Source: Campylobacter lari (GTDB lineage Bacteria > Campylobacterota > Campylobacteria > Campylobacterales > Campylobacteraceae). From it: a stretch of 64,000 bases of DNA. Under the pieces are notes generated by a model. It ran no database searches. It saw only the letters and a program-made list of their open reading frames with translations, and was not told the origin of the DNA. The DNA is taken from the NCBI RefSeq assembly GCF_900638335.1, contig NZ_LR134508.1:434001-498000 (forward strand). Direction: 5' to 3'. Positions 21,480-31,042 of this stretch are shown here, in pieces (positions within the stretch are counted from its first letter, which is position 1; each line of letters begins with the position of its first letter). The position numbers and the translations under genes were made by a program.

Positions 21480-23570
21480 ATGAAAAAACATTGTTTATCG
21501 TTTTGTGTTGCTAGTTTTTTGGTCTGTAATGCTTTATCACAAGAAGTTTTATTGGATAGCTCCATAGTAAGTGCTTCTGGTTTTACTCAAGATATTAAAG
21601 AAGCCCCTGCTACTATAAATGTGATTAGCAAAAAAAAGATTTAGAAAGTAAGCCTTATAGAGATGTTGCCGAAGCTATTGCTGATATTCCTGGTGTGGAT
21701 TTATTTGCTAGTAAAGGAAAAACTGGATCTTATAATATTACCATGAGAGGTATTACTGGTTATACTTTAATTTTAATTGACGGACGCCATCAAGGGATAG
21801 GCGGAGAAGTAGGGCCTAATGGTTTTAATGAAATTTCAAATTCATTCCCACCTTCAATTTCTAGCATAGAAAGAATAGAAGTAATCAAAGGACCAATGAG
21901 TACTTTATATGGTTCTGAAGCTTTAGGTAGTGTTGTAAATATCATCACAAAAAAAGTAAGTGATAAATGGGAAACATCAGTTAGTTTGGATAGTATTTTT
22001 AATGCACATAAAGAATGGGGCAATACTTATTGGCACAAGTATATTCAAGCGGCCCGTTGATGAATGATCGCCTAGGATTAACCTTACGTTTTAGAGAGTT
22101 TTATAGAGAACAATCTAATATAAAATATAGAGATGGCGGTGGAAAAGAAATCGAAGCAAAAAAGGAACAAAGTCCTACAAAAGCTAATAATTTTAGTTTA
22201 GGAACTAGGTTAAATTACTTAGTAGATGATTATAATACTTTGATATTTGATATTGATTTTTCAAGAAATCATTATGATAACAAAAAAGGTCAACTAGGCA
22301 CATTAACAAAACCAACAGATAAAAATGATGGCTCTTTAACAGGTGGTTATACAGACACTATGCAAGTGGATAAGTTGGTAACTTATTTAAGTCATGAGGG
22401 TGTGTATGAAGATTTTTCGATTACTTCTACCTTGCAGTATAACCGCGTAAGTAACGATGGGCGTGAGGTGGTTGGCCAAGCAAATCAGCCATTTTTAGGG
22501 CAAAATAGAGATATAGTTGCTGAAGATATTATTTTAGATACAAGATCAGTTATACCTTTAGGCCAAAGTCATATTTTAAGCGTTGGTAGTGAATATAGAC
22601 TTGAAAAAATGCAAGATAAAATCGCTAATCCTACGAATTTTGATCAATATTTATTAGCTTTTTTTGCAAAAGATGAATATAGCATAAGAGATGATTTAAG
22701 ATTTACTTTTGGCGCAAGGTATAATCATCATGAAATTTTTGGAAATAATATTTCACCAAGGGCTTATTTGGTTTATAATCCTACCAGCGAACTTACTTTA
22801 AAAGGTGGCGTTTCAACGGGTTTTAGAACTCCATATGCTAATAGATTGATAGCTGGTGCTTATAATTATAGTGGACAGGGTAAATATCCTATGTATGGAA
22901 ATCCAAATCTAAAAGAAGAAACATCGCTTAATTATGAATTAGCTGCTGTTTATAATAATGATTTATTTTATATTTCAGCAACTGGCTTTTTAACCAATTT
23001 CAAAGATAAAATTTCTAGTCAAAAATTTAGCAAAGATAGTATGATTTCTGGTATTGGAAAATGTGAAGCTGATATATGTTATCAAACGATTAATCATGGT
23101 AAGGTTGAATATAAGGGTATAGAGCTTGGATCGGGGATCACTCCTATAGAACATTTAAATTTATATTTAGCTTATACTTATCTTGATAGTGAAGTAAAAG
23201 ATGCACAAGATAAGGCTGTGATAGGAAAGCCAGAAATTGATAGTTTAAAACACAATATCATGTTAAAAGCAAGTTATAATATTTTTAATAAATTCACTCC
23301 ATGGGTAAAGGTGAGTGGCAAATAGATCGTTATATGGGTGATACAAATATTAATAGAGAATACTATCAAGATGTCTTTTTAGCTTCTATGGGCGTGCGTT
23401 ATGATATCAATAAAAAATGGAGTATTAATGTAGTAATTTATAATCTTTTTGATAAAAGTTTTACAAATGATTGGGAATCTTATAAAAACAAAGGCGAAGA
23501 TACTTGGGTAAATACTTATAATCGTATAGAAGAGAGAAGAATTTATATTTCAATCAATGGCAGTTTTTAA
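21480..23570 (+). pseudogene. TonB-dependent ferric siderophore receptor (CfrA/CfrB-like), multiply frameshifted
   Basis: Joined across frames, the gene encodes about 695 residues. It has a signal peptide (MKKHCLSFCVASFLVCNALS) and a plug domain (DVAEAIADIPGVDLFASKG, IEVIKGPMSTLYGSEALG). A beta-barrel follows, ending in the expected C-terminal Phe (RIYISINGSF). From memory it resembles the Campylobacter ferric-enterobactin receptors. Breaks are an A8 run at 21630-21637 (stop at 21642), two small indels near 22033-22050, and loss of one base near 23313 in GTAAAGGTGAG. Each break has the correct continuation in another frame. With four separate lesions this is a dead gene rather than a switch. 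The start follows AAGAAAGGAAATA. Confidence 0.88.
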
Positions 23571-25099
23571 TTTTGTATAGTTGGTGAACCAAAGAGCTTG
23601 CTAAGAGCTTCTTTGGTTTCGTCTTTAGGATCGTATTTTTTAGCATCTTTTTTAAAATTTTCAAAATGCTCATTTAAATTTGGAGTGCTCTTTACTTCTT
23701 GTTTTATGGGAGTTTTGAATATATCTTGTAGTTTTTGAGTGTCTATGGTTTCTGTTTTTTGAATTTTGATTTGTGCTTTTTCTCCAAAAAGCTCATGAAG
23801 TAATGTTTTGATTAATTTAAAACCATTGTTTAAAACCATTCTATCATTATCTTTAGCGTGTGAGCTAATACTTAAAATATCATCTTCAAAAGAAATAAAT
23901 TGAGTGGTTTTTTTAAAAACTTCAGCTAAGTCATAATCTCTTTTATATATTGCTTTTAAGAGATTTTCATAAGGATTAAGTTTTTCTTCTTTAGGAGTTT
24001 GTTGAATAGAAGGAATTTCTTGTTGTTTTGGACTTGGCATGCTATCTTGTTTTGAGCTTTTAATAGCCTCATCAATGCTTTTTAAATAAGTTGCTTCAAT
24101 AAGCATGAAAGCCATAACGCAAAGTACAAAGCTATCATCATCACTAGAATTTAACATAGTCTTAGTGCGTGAAAGAATTCTAAAAAATCTTTCATAAATT
24201 AACATAGAAAAAAGATTATTTTTGGCAAAAAATGCTTCTTTTAGAAAAAATATCATCTCATCAATGACATTACTTGCTTCATAATCTTCAAATTCTTTTA
24301 AAAACTCAAGAACTTTATCTTTATCATTAGCTAAAATGGCTTGATAAAATTCTTCAATTTTAGCTGGATCTAAAAAGCCTAGCATTGCAGTGATTTTTTG
24401 TGTTTGTATATCATTTTGACAATATACTATGGCTTGATCTAGTAAGGTTAGGGTATCTCTTAAGGAGCCATTTCCGCTTCTTGCAATGAGTTTTAAAGCT
24501 TCTTTTTCATAATTGATATTTTCTTTGTCTAAAATCCACTCAAGATGATTTAAGATATCATGAGTAGAAATTTGCTTAAATCTAAAATGCTGCGTTCTTG
24601 AAAGAACCGTAGCAGGAAGTTTTAAAGGATCAGTTGTTGCTAGTATAAATTTTACATAGCTTGGTGGTTCTTCTAAGGTCTTAAGCAAAGCATTTGCAGC
24701 TTGCGGGGTAAGCATATGTACTTCATCGATAATAAAAATTTTAAATCTAGCTAAAGATGGAGCGTATTTGACTTGTTCGATAAGCTCTTGAATGTCTTCT
24801 AAGCTTCTATGGCTTGCAGCATCCATTTCTATAATGTCTATATTAGAGCCATTAAGTGAAGATAAACATTGAGAGCATTCTCCACAAGGGTTAGCACTTG
24901 GTCCCTTTTCGCATACTAGGGCTCTTGAAAAAATTCTTGCACTTGAAGTCTTTCCACTTCCACGTAGTCCTGAAAACAAATAAGCATGTGCTAAGCGATT
25001 ATTTTCAAGAGCATATTTTAAGCTTGTAGAAACAGTATTTTGCCCTACAAGCTCATTAAAATTTTTTGGTCTGTATTTAACAGCAAGAGCTTGAAGCAT
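23567..25099 (-). CDS. dnaX: DNA polymerase III gamma/tau subunit (clamp loader ATPase)
   Basis: A 510-residue AAA+ ATPase that drives loading of the beta clamp. The N-terminus is ALAVKYRPKNFNELVGQ. Walker A is SGLRGSGKTSS (Lys50), the zinc-binding cysteines are 63, 72, 75 and 78, Walker B is FIIDEVHML, and sensor 1 is FILATTDPLKLPATVLSR. The C-terminal part (after ~370) is charged and poorly conserved. It is shorter than E. coli tau (643), normal for this group. It follows rho by 2 bp and its stop overlaps that of the receptor pseudogene. Confidence 0.95.
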   Translation of the reverse strand: MLQALAVKYRPKNFNELVGQNTVSTSLKYALENNRLAHAYLFSGLRGSGKTSSARIFSRALVCEKGPSANPCGECSQCLSSLNGSNIDIIEMDAASHRSLEDIQELIEQVKYAPSLARFKIFIIDEVHMLTPQAANALLKTLEEPPSYVKFILATTDPLKLPATVLSRTQHFRFKQISTHDILNHLEWILDKENINYEKEALKLIARSGNGSLRDTLTLLDQAIVYCQNDIQTQKITAMLGFLDPAKIEEFYQAILANDKDKVLEFLKEFEDYEASNVIDEMIFFLKEAFFAKNNLFSMLIYERFFRILSRTKTMLNSSDDDSFVLCVMAFMLIEATYLKSIDEAIKSSKQDSMPSPKQQEIPSIQQTPKEEKLNPYENLLKAIYKRDYDLAEVFKKTTQFISFEDDILSISSHAKDNDRMVLNNGFKLIKTLLHELFGEKAQIKIQKTETIDTQKLQDIFKTPIKQEVKSTPNLNEHFENFKKDAKKYDPKDETKEALSKLFGSPTIQN

Positions 25100-25101
25100 T
25101 G

Positions 25102-26406
25102 CTACTCATTCATGATAGATAATAACTCTTCATTGCTTTTGGTTTTTAGCATTTTAGAGTATAAGAATTTTAAAGCCTCTATGTCATCCATTTGTGAAAT
25201 AGCTGATCTAATTGCCCAAATTTTTTGAAGTTTTTCGACACCTTGGAGCAATTCTTCTTTTCTAGTTCCTGATTTTATGATGTTAATTGCAGGGTAAATT
25301 CTTCTATCTGAAATATTTCTATCAAGAACGATTTCACTATTTCCAGTTCCTTTAAATTCTTCAAAAATTACTTCATCCATTCTTGAGCCTGTTTCTATCA
25401 AAGCAGTTGCTATAATGGTTAATGAGCCACCATGCTCTATATTTCTAGCTGCACCAAAAAAGCGTTTTGGTTTATGCAAGGCATTTGCATCAACCCCGCC
25501 GCTTAAAACCTTACCACTACTTGGCGTAGCAGTATTATAAGCTCTTGCTAATCTTGTAATAGAATCAAGCAAAATAATGACATCTTTGCCTGTTTCTACC
25601 ATTCTTTTTGCTTTTTCTATAACAAGCTCAGCTACTCTAACATGATTATAAGCAGGTAAATCAAAAGTAGAGCTAAAAACCTCACCTTTAACACATCTTT
25701 GCATATCTGTAACTTCTTCAGGGCGCTCATCTACCAAAAGTACAATCAAATGAGCTTCTGGGTGATTTTTAGCAATAGCAGTAGCTAGTTCTTTCATTAG
25801 CTCAGTTTTACCAGTTCTTGGAGGTGCTACAATTAAGCTTCTTTGACCTTTTCCTATAGGGGCAAATAGGTCAAGCATTCTACCTGTAAGTTTTAAAGGA
25901 TCGTATTCTAATTTGATTTTTTCAGTTGGAAAAATTGGAGTAAGATTGTCAAATAAAGGTCTTTCTCTGGCTTCTTTTAATGGAAGATAATTAATTGCTT
26001 CGATTTTTAACAAAGCATAGTATTTTTCTTGATCTTTTGGTTCTCTAACTTGACCGGTAACTATATCTCCAACACGCAGAGCAAATTTGCGAATTTGTGA
26101 GTTTGATACATAAGCATCATTTACACTATCGCTTAAATTTGAATCCATTCCACGCAAAAAGCCATAGCCTTCAGGTGAAATTTCTAAAATACCTGTAAAG
26201 AGTATAAAACCACCTTTTTTGGTTTGTGCTTTTAGAATTTCAAAAATAAGATCTTGTCTTCTAAATTCTCTTGGATTTTCTATTTCAGCTTCATTGGCAA
26301 TTTTAACTAAGCTTTCTAGATCAAGCAACTTTAAATCTTCTATTTTATAACCTTCCACTGGAATGTGTGTTCTTTGGTGTTGTTTTTTTTCTTTTGTATT
26401 TTCCAT
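25102..26406 (-). CDS. rho: Transcription termination factor Rho
   Basis: A 434-residue hexameric RNA helicase. It has an N-terminal Rho-N/OB-fold RNA-binding region ([20 protein letters not shown], residues ~72-91) and Walker [16 protein letters not shown] near residue 180. Walker B is [16 protein letters not shown], and the Q/R loop region has [20 protein letters not shown]. It is cotranscribed with dnaX downstream. The ribosome site is GAGGATAT before the ATG. Same arrangement as in C. jejuni. Confidence 0.97.
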   Translation of the reverse strand: MENTKEKKQHQRTHIPVEGYKIEDLKLLDLESLVKIANEAEIENPREFRRQDLIFEILKAQTKKGGFILFTGILEISPEGYGFLRGMDSNLSDSVNDAYVSNSQIRKFALRVGDIVTGQVREPKDQEKYYALLKIEAINYLPLKEARERPLFDNLTPIFPTEKIKLEYDPLKLTGRMLDLFAPIGKGQRSLIVAPPRTGKTELMKELATAIAKNHPEAHLIVLLVDERPEEVTDMQRCVKGEVFSSTFDLPAYNHVRVAELVIEKAKRMVETGKDVIILLDSITRLARAYNTATPSSGKVLSGGVDANALHKPKRFFGAARNIEHGGSLTIIATALIETGSRMDEVIFEEFKGTGNSEIVLDRNISDRRIYPAINIIKSGTRKEELLQGVEKLQKIWAIRSAISQMDDIEALKFLYSKMLKTKSNEELLSIMNE

Positions 26407-26494
26407 ATATCCTCTAAAATGTAGAAAATGTAGTATTTAATAATGAATAAGAGATTTTATTCAAAAAAATGCTTCTTTGTCAAATTTTTAAAAT

Positions 26495-26500
26495 TATAAT
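26495..26500 (+). promoter_or_regulatory. Probable -10 box for ccoI
   Basis: TATAAT in AAAATTATAATATAG, diverging from rho. It leaves a leader of about 75 nt to the preferred ccoI start. Confidence 0.45.
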
Positions 26501-26580
26501 ATAGCTTTGTAAATAATTTTTAAAATAGTGATTTTAAAAAAATGATAAAATATTGTAAAAATTATCAAAGAAAGTATAAG

Positions 26581-28926
26581 ATGAAATGCAAACACTGCCA
26601 ATTAAGCTTTAGACAAGATCAAATGATAGAAAAAAATGGAAATTATTTTTGTTGTAAGGGTTGTGAGAGTGTTTATGAGATTTTACAAGAAAATAATTTG
26701 GAAGAATTTTATGAAAAACTTGGCAATCAAACTCTAACTCCTGCGATAATAGAACATAATGTTAAAGATTATGAAAAATACATACAAAAAACCAAAGAGG
26801 GTTTTAGTGAGATTTTTTTACTTATAGAAGAAATTCATTGTGCTGCCTGTGTTTGGCTTAATGAAAAAATTCTCATTAAAAGTGAAGGGGTAATAGAAGT
26901 TGATATTAATTCTATTACTCATAAAGCTAGAATTGTTTTTGATGAAAAAAGCATAAATTTAGCAAAAATTATCCAAAGTATAGAAAGTATAGGTTATAAG
27001 GCTAGTGTGTATTTGCCTACAAAAAATGAACAAAGAGCAACTCAAACCAAAAGAGATTTTTATGCAAAATTAATAGTTGCTATAGCTTGTGTGATGAATA
27101 TCATGTGGATATCTGTAGCCAAGTATGCTGGGTTTTTTAGTGGCATGGAAGCTGATACTAAGGATATTTTGCATTTTGCTGAATTTTTACTTTGTACTCC
27201 TGTGCTTTTTTACACAGGCTCGATTTTTTATAAAAATGCCTATTATGCTTTAAAATTTAAAAGTGTTAATATGGACACTTTGGTAATTAGTGGGGCAAGT
27301 TTAGCTTATATATATTCAATATGGGCAATGTTTTCAAGAGCTTCGCAGGTGTATTTTGATTCTGTAGCGATGATTATTTGTTTTGTTTTTATAGGAAAGT
27401 ACTTAGAGCTTTTAAGTAAGAAAAAAGCTCTTGATACGCTTGATCATTTACGATCGTTTTTAAGTAATGAAGTAAAGGTTTTAAAAAATGACAAAATAGA
27501 AAATATTGATGTAGAAGAAGTGCAAATAGGAGATATTATAGAACTAAAAGAAGGCGATAGGGTTTTAATAGATGGAGTGTGTGTTAGTGGTAATATTAGC
27601 TTGGATATGTCTAGTTTAAGCGGAGAGAGCTTACCGCTTGATGTGCAAAAAGATGATACGGTTTATTCTGCTTCTTTAGTTTTAAGTGGGAATGTTTTAT
27701 ATAAAGCAAACTCACTTTATAAGGATTCTAAGTTGGCTAGGATTATTAATTTGCTTGAAAACTCAAGTTCAAAAAAAGCCAAAATAGAAAAAATGGTACA
27801 ACAAGTAAGTAAGTATTTTTCACCTATTATCTTAACTTGTGCTGTGCTGTGCTTTGCTTTTACTTTTTTTGTATTAAATTTGGGTTTTGAAGAAGCTATG
27901 ATACGCATGGTTTCTGTGTTAATCATAGCTTGTCCATGCGCTTTGGCTTTAGCTACTCCGGTGAGTTCTTTAGTAGCAATTAGTGCTGGTTTGAAGGAAA
28001 AAATTTTATTTAAAGAAGCAGGTATTGTGGAAGATTTGAGTAAGTGCGATGTGGCTGTATTTGATAAAACAGGGGTTTTAACAAAGGCTAGTTTAGAGGT
28101 TAAAAAAAGCTTTTTGGATGAGAGGCTAGATAAAAATGAGTTATTAAATTTCTTACACCTAACTAACCATCCAGTGGCTAAAAGCATTTTGAAATTTTTA
28201 GATGAAAAAATTGACAGTAGAATAGAATTTGAAAAAGTCCAAAATTTTCAAGCAAGAGGTTATAAAGCCTTTTTAGGTAAGGATGAATTTTTGGGAGGAA
28301 ATGAGAAATTTTTCAAGGAAAACCATATACAAGTACAAGAATTTCAAACTACGCATTTTATATTTGCTAAAAATAAAACCATATTAGCAGTTTTTGAATT
28401 AGAAGATAGTATAAGAGAAAGCTCTGAAGAGTTGATCAAATTTATGAAAGAATGTAAAATGCAAATTTATATGTTAAGTGGTGATAATTTACATGCTGTA
28501 AGTAAGGTGGCTGAAAAATTAAAAATAAATAATTTCAAAGCCTCGTGTATGCCAGAAGATAAAATGCAAACAATAGCTAATTTAAATCAAATAGGCAAGG
28601 TTTTAATGATAGGGGATGGGGTAAATGATGCTTTAGCGCTTTCTTATGCAGGTGTTGGAGTTTCTTTAAAAGAAGGATCTGAGCTTGCTATGGAAAATAG
28701 CGATATTATATTGTTAAAAAATGACTTAAAAAGTTTGCAAAAGGCTATGCAAATAGCTAAAAAAACTTATCAAATTATTAAACAAAATTTAGCTTTTTCT
28801 TTGCTTTACAATGCTTTGAGTATGCCTTTAGCTTTTTTTGGTTTGATCAATCCTTTAATTGCAGCCTTATCGATGTCTTTTAGTAGTATAATAGTAATTT
28901 TAAATGCTTTAAGGATAAAAAAGTGA
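26581..28926 (+). CDS. ccoI: Copper-transporting P1B-ATPase for cbb3 oxidase assembly
   Basis: About 781 residues from the ATG at 26581 (MKCKHCQLSF); an in-frame ATG 39 bp upstream is possible. Features in order are an N-terminal cysteine-rich region (CKHC, CCKGC) and a heavy-metal-associated domain with Cys87 and Cys90 in HCAACVWL. Six to eight membrane helices follow with the CPC copper site near residue 451 (IACPCALALATP). Then come the phosphorylation motif DKTGVLT (Asp495) and the hinge GDGVNDALALSYAG (~678). CcoI/FixI pumps Cu into the periplasm for cytochrome cbb3 oxidase, Campylobacter's main terminal oxidase. The overlapping downstream ccoS supports this role over general copper detoxification. 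Confidence 0.92.
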   Translation: MKCKHCQLSFRQDQMIEKNGNYFCCKGCESVYEILQENNLEEFYEKLGNQTLTPAIIEHNVKDYEKYIQKTKEGFSEIFLLIEEIHCAACVWLNEKILIKSEGVIEVDINSITHKARIVFDEKSINLAKIIQSIESIGYKASVYLPTKNEQRATQTKRDFYAKLIVAIACVMNIMWISVAKYAGFFSGMEADTKDILHFAEFLLCTPVLFYTGSIFYKNAYYALKFKSVNMDTLVISGASLAYIYSIWAMFSRASQVYFDSVAMIICFVFIGKYLELLSKKKALDTLDHLRSFLSNEVKVLKNDKIENIDVEEVQIGDIIELKEGDRVLIDGVCVSGNISLDMSSLSGESLPLDVQKDDTVYSASLVLSGNVLYKANSLYKDSKLARIINLLENSSSKKAKIEKMVQQVSKYFSPIILTCAVLCFAFTFFVLNLGFEEAMIRMVSVLIIACPCALALATPVSSLVAISAGLKEKILFKEAGIVEDLSKCDVAVFDKTGVLTKASLEVKKSFLDERLDKNELLNFLHLTNHPVAKSILKFLDEKIDSRIEFEKVQNFQARGYKAFLGKDEFLGGNEKFFKENHIQVQEFQTTHFIFAKNKTILAVFELEDSIRESSEELIKFMKECKMQIYMLSGDNLHAVSKVAEKLKINNFKASCMPEDKMQTIANLNQIGKVLMIGDGVNDALALSYAGVGVSLKEGSELAMENSDIILLKNDLKSLQKAMQIAKKTYQIIKQNLAFSLLYNALSMPLAFFGLINPLIAALSMSFSSIIVILNALRIKK

Positions 28927-29132
28927 ATGGTGTTTTGATGATGATGATAGGTGTTTCTTTGGTTGCTTTATTTTTGGCAATTTGTGCTTTGCTTTGGGGT
29001 ATAAAGAATAAGCAATTTGATGATGATTATAAATTTACTACTTTAAATGATAGTGAAGATGCTTTAAATGATGCGGTAATTTTAGACAAAAGAAAAAAAG
29101 AAGCCTTGGAAAAGAATAAAAAACAGCCATAA
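28923..29132 (+). CDS. ccoS: cbb3 oxidase maturation protein CcoS
   Basis: 69 residues with a GTG start that overlaps the ccoI stop (GTGA). One membrane helix (VSLVALFLAICALLWGI) precedes the CcoS signature KNKQFDDDYKFTTLNDSED and a Lys-rich tail. CcoS helps insert cofactors into cytochrome cbb3 oxidase. Translational coupling with ccoI is likely. Confidence 0.9.
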   Translation: MNGVLMMMIGVSLVALFLAICALLWGIKNKQFDDDYKFTTLNDSEDALNDAVILDKRKKEALEKNKKQP

Positions 29133-29140
29133 AGGCTGTT
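29122..29140. terminator. Bidirectional terminator between ccoS and cytochrome c553 gene
   Basis: AACAGCC / GGCTGTT (7 bp) with a 5-nt loop, overlapping the ccoS end and followed by GAATTATTTTTTT. It also serves the converging cytochrome gene. Confidence 0.75.
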
Positions 29141-29143
29141 GAA

Positions 29144-29449
29144 TTATTTTTTTAAGCTTTCGATATATTCTTCAATAGCTTTAAAATCTTCTTCTGTTAA
29201 ACCTTTAAGGTTGATTTTCATAATTGCGCCTTGGCCATAAGCATTTCTTTTACCTGCTGCATAATCTTTCATGTATTGTAATCTTTCAGCTGCAGTTAGA
29301 GAATTTAAAGCAGGAACTTTATTAAGGTAAACTTTATCTGCTTTAGCACCGTGGCACACTGCACATTTTTTATAAAGTGTAGCACCATCTGCAGCAAAAG
29401 CTGAAACGCCAAGACATGCTAAAGCTGATAAAACAAGTAGCTTTTTCAT
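29144..29449 (-). CDS. Periplasmic monohaem cytochrome c (c553 type)
   Basis: 101 residues. The signal peptide has a likely cut after Ala-Phe-Ala (residue 19). The haem motif CAVCH is at residues 29-33, and Met residues in the C-terminal half (near MKDYAAGKRNAYGQGAIMK) are candidate sixth ligands. It is a class I c-type cytochrome, probably carrying electrons from the bc1 complex to cbb3 oxidase, which fits its place beside ccoIS. It has a good ribosome site (TAGGAGTGATACA) and its own TATAAT promoter. Equivalent to Cj1153 in C. jejuni. Confidence 0.92.
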   Translation of the reverse strand: MKKLLVLSALACLGVSAFAADGATLYKKCAVCHGAKADKVYLNKVPALNSLTAAERLQYMKDYAAGKRNAYGQGAIMKINLKGLTEEDFKAIEEYIESLKK

Positions 29450-29488
29450 TGTATCACTCCTATATAAATTGAAAATAAAATGTTTTTA

Positions 29489-29494
29489 ATTATA
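29489..29494 (-). promoter_or_regulatory. Probable -10 box for the cytochrome c553 gene
   Basis: Minus-strand TATAAT preceded by AAAAAAATCT, 40 bp upstream of the ATG. Confidence 0.5.
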
Positions 29495-29564
29495 AGATTT
29501 TTTTATTTAAAGTCCCTTAAAATTTTTTACTTGATAAATTATAAAAATCTTAATAAAAATACAT

Positions 29565-29570
29565 TATAAT
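29565..29570 (+). promoter_or_regulatory. -10 box immediately in front of gmhB
   Basis: A perfect TATAAT followed by six T and then the gmhB ATG at 29577. The expected transcription start falls on or next to the A of the ATG, implying a leaderless message. No Shine-Dalgarno fits in the gap. Confidence 0.6.
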
Positions 29571-29576
29571 TTTTTT

Positions 29577-30092
29577 ATGAAAACAAAGGCATTATTTTTA
29601 GATAGAGATGGGGTTATTAATATAGATAAAAAATACGTTCATAAAATTGAAGATTTTGAATTTTGTGAAGGTATTTTTGAACTTTGTAAATTTTTCCAAA
29701 AGCAAAATTTTTTAATTTTTGCAGTCACTAATCAATCGGGTATTGCAAGAGCTTATTATAATGAAAAAGATTTTGAAATTTTAAGTTCATATATGCTGGA
29801 TGAATTTTTAAAAAGAAATATTAAAATAGCAAAAATTTATCATTGTCCACATTTGGTAAATTGTGAATGTCGTAAGCCAAAACCTGGTATGCTTTTAAAA
29901 GCACAAAAAGAATTTAATCTAGATTTGTCACAATCTTTTTTTATAGGAGATAATTTAAGTGATATGCAAGCTGGAATTAATGCTGGCATAAAAAATCTAT
30001 TTTTAATCAATGAAGACTATAATGATGATGAAAACTATAAAGTATTTGAAAATTTAAAAGAACTTTTGCGTTATTTAAAGGATAGAAAATGA
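29577..30092 (+). CDS. gmhB: D-glycero-D-manno-heptose 1,7-bisphosphate 7-phosphatase
   Basis: A 171-residue HAD-family phosphatase. The nucleophile motif LFLDRDGVIN is at residues ~6-15, followed by AVTNQSGIAR, the zinc-binding loop HCPHLVNCECRKPKPG, and the acidic motif FFIGDNLSDMQAG. It removes the C7 phosphate in ADP-heptose synthesis for lipooligosaccharide core. First gene of the gmhB-hldD-hldE-gmhA operon, overlapping hldD by 4 bp. It appears to be translated from a leaderless start. Confidence 0.92.
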   Translation: MKTKALFLDRDGVINIDKKYVHKIEDFEFCEGIFELCKFFQKQNFLIFAVTNQSGIARAYYNEKDFEILSSYMLDEFLKRNIKIAKIYHCPHLVNCECRKPKPGMLLKAQKEFNLDLSQSFFIGDNLSDMQAGINAGIKNLFLINEDYNDDENYKVFENLKELLRYLKDRK

Positions 30093-31042
30093 AAATAGTG
30101 ATAACAGGTGGAGCAGGTTTTATAGGTTCTGCCCTTGCTTTAGAGCTTCAGGATAAACACGAAGTTTTGATTGTTGATAAAATGCGCTCAAGCGCTACTT
30201 TTGAAAATGGAAATTTAGAAAGTTTTGGTCATTTTAAAAATATTTTAGATTTTGAAGGTGAGCTTTATGTGGGTGATATTAATGATGAAAAAACTTTAAA
30301 AGTTATAAAAGCTTTTAAACCTGATGTAATTTTTCATAAAGCTGCAATTTCAGATACAACTGTGTATGATCAAAATAAAGTTTTAAAGACTAATTTAAAT
30401 ACTTTTAAAGATTTTATAGAACTTGCCTTAGAGCTTAATGCAAAATTAATCTATGCAAGTTCAGCTTCAGTTTATGGAGATGCACCAAGCCCACAAACTG
30501 TAAATTTAAGTGAAGCTCCTAAAAATCCTTATGCATTTTCAAAATTAATGATGGATAAATTAGCAAAAAAATACTTTGATAAAATGCATATAGTCGGGCT
30601 TAGATATTTTAATGTCTATGGCAAAGGAGAATTTTTTAAAAATACCACTGCTTCTATGATTTTGCAATTTGGACATCAAATTTTAGCAGGTAAAAGTCCG
30701 CGTTTGTTCGAAGGAAGCGATCGAATTTATCGTGATTTTGTGTATATTAAAGATGTTGTGAGTGCGAATTTGCAAGCTTTAGAAGCAAAAAGTGGAATTT
30801 ATAATGTAGCCACAGGTAAAGCAAGAACTTTTCAAGATATAGTAGATATTTTACAAAAAGAATTAAATACTAATTATCCTTGTGAATATATTCCTAATCC
30901 TTATAAAAATGCCTATCAATTCCATACCCAAGCAAAATTAGATGAGAGTTTTTCGTATAAAGCTAAATTTAGTCTTGAAGAGGGTATAAAAGATTATTTA
31001 GATGAGATTAAAAGGCTTTATGAAAAGGAAGTAAATGCTTGA
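30089..31042 (+). CDS. hldD: ADP-L-glycero-D-manno-heptose 6-epimerase
   Basis: A 317-residue extended short-chain dehydrogenase. The NADP site is [15 protein letters not shown] (residues ~6-20), followed by the AISDTT segment, catalytic SSASVYG with [10 protein letters not shown] (the Tyr-x-x-x-Lys pair), and substrate-binding [16 protein letters not shown]. It epimerises ADP-D,D-heptose to the L,D form used in core oligosaccharide. Also known as waaD/rfaD. It overlaps hldE by 8 bp. Confidence 0.95.
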   Translation: MKIVITGGAGFIGSALALELQDKHEVLIVDKMRSSATFENGNLESFGHFKNILDFEGELYVGDINDEKTLKVIKAFKPDVIFHKAAISDTTVYDQNKVLKTNLNTFKDFIELALELNAKLIYASSASVYGDAPSPQTVNLSEAPKNPYAFSKLMMDKLAKKYFDKMHIVGLRYFNVYGKGEFFKNTTASMILQFGHQILAGKSPRLFEGSDRIYRDFVYIKDVVSANLQALEAKSGIYNVATGKARTFQDIVDILQKELNTNYPCEYIPNPYKNAYQFHTQAKLDESFSYKAKFSLEEGIKDYLDEIKRLYEKEVNA

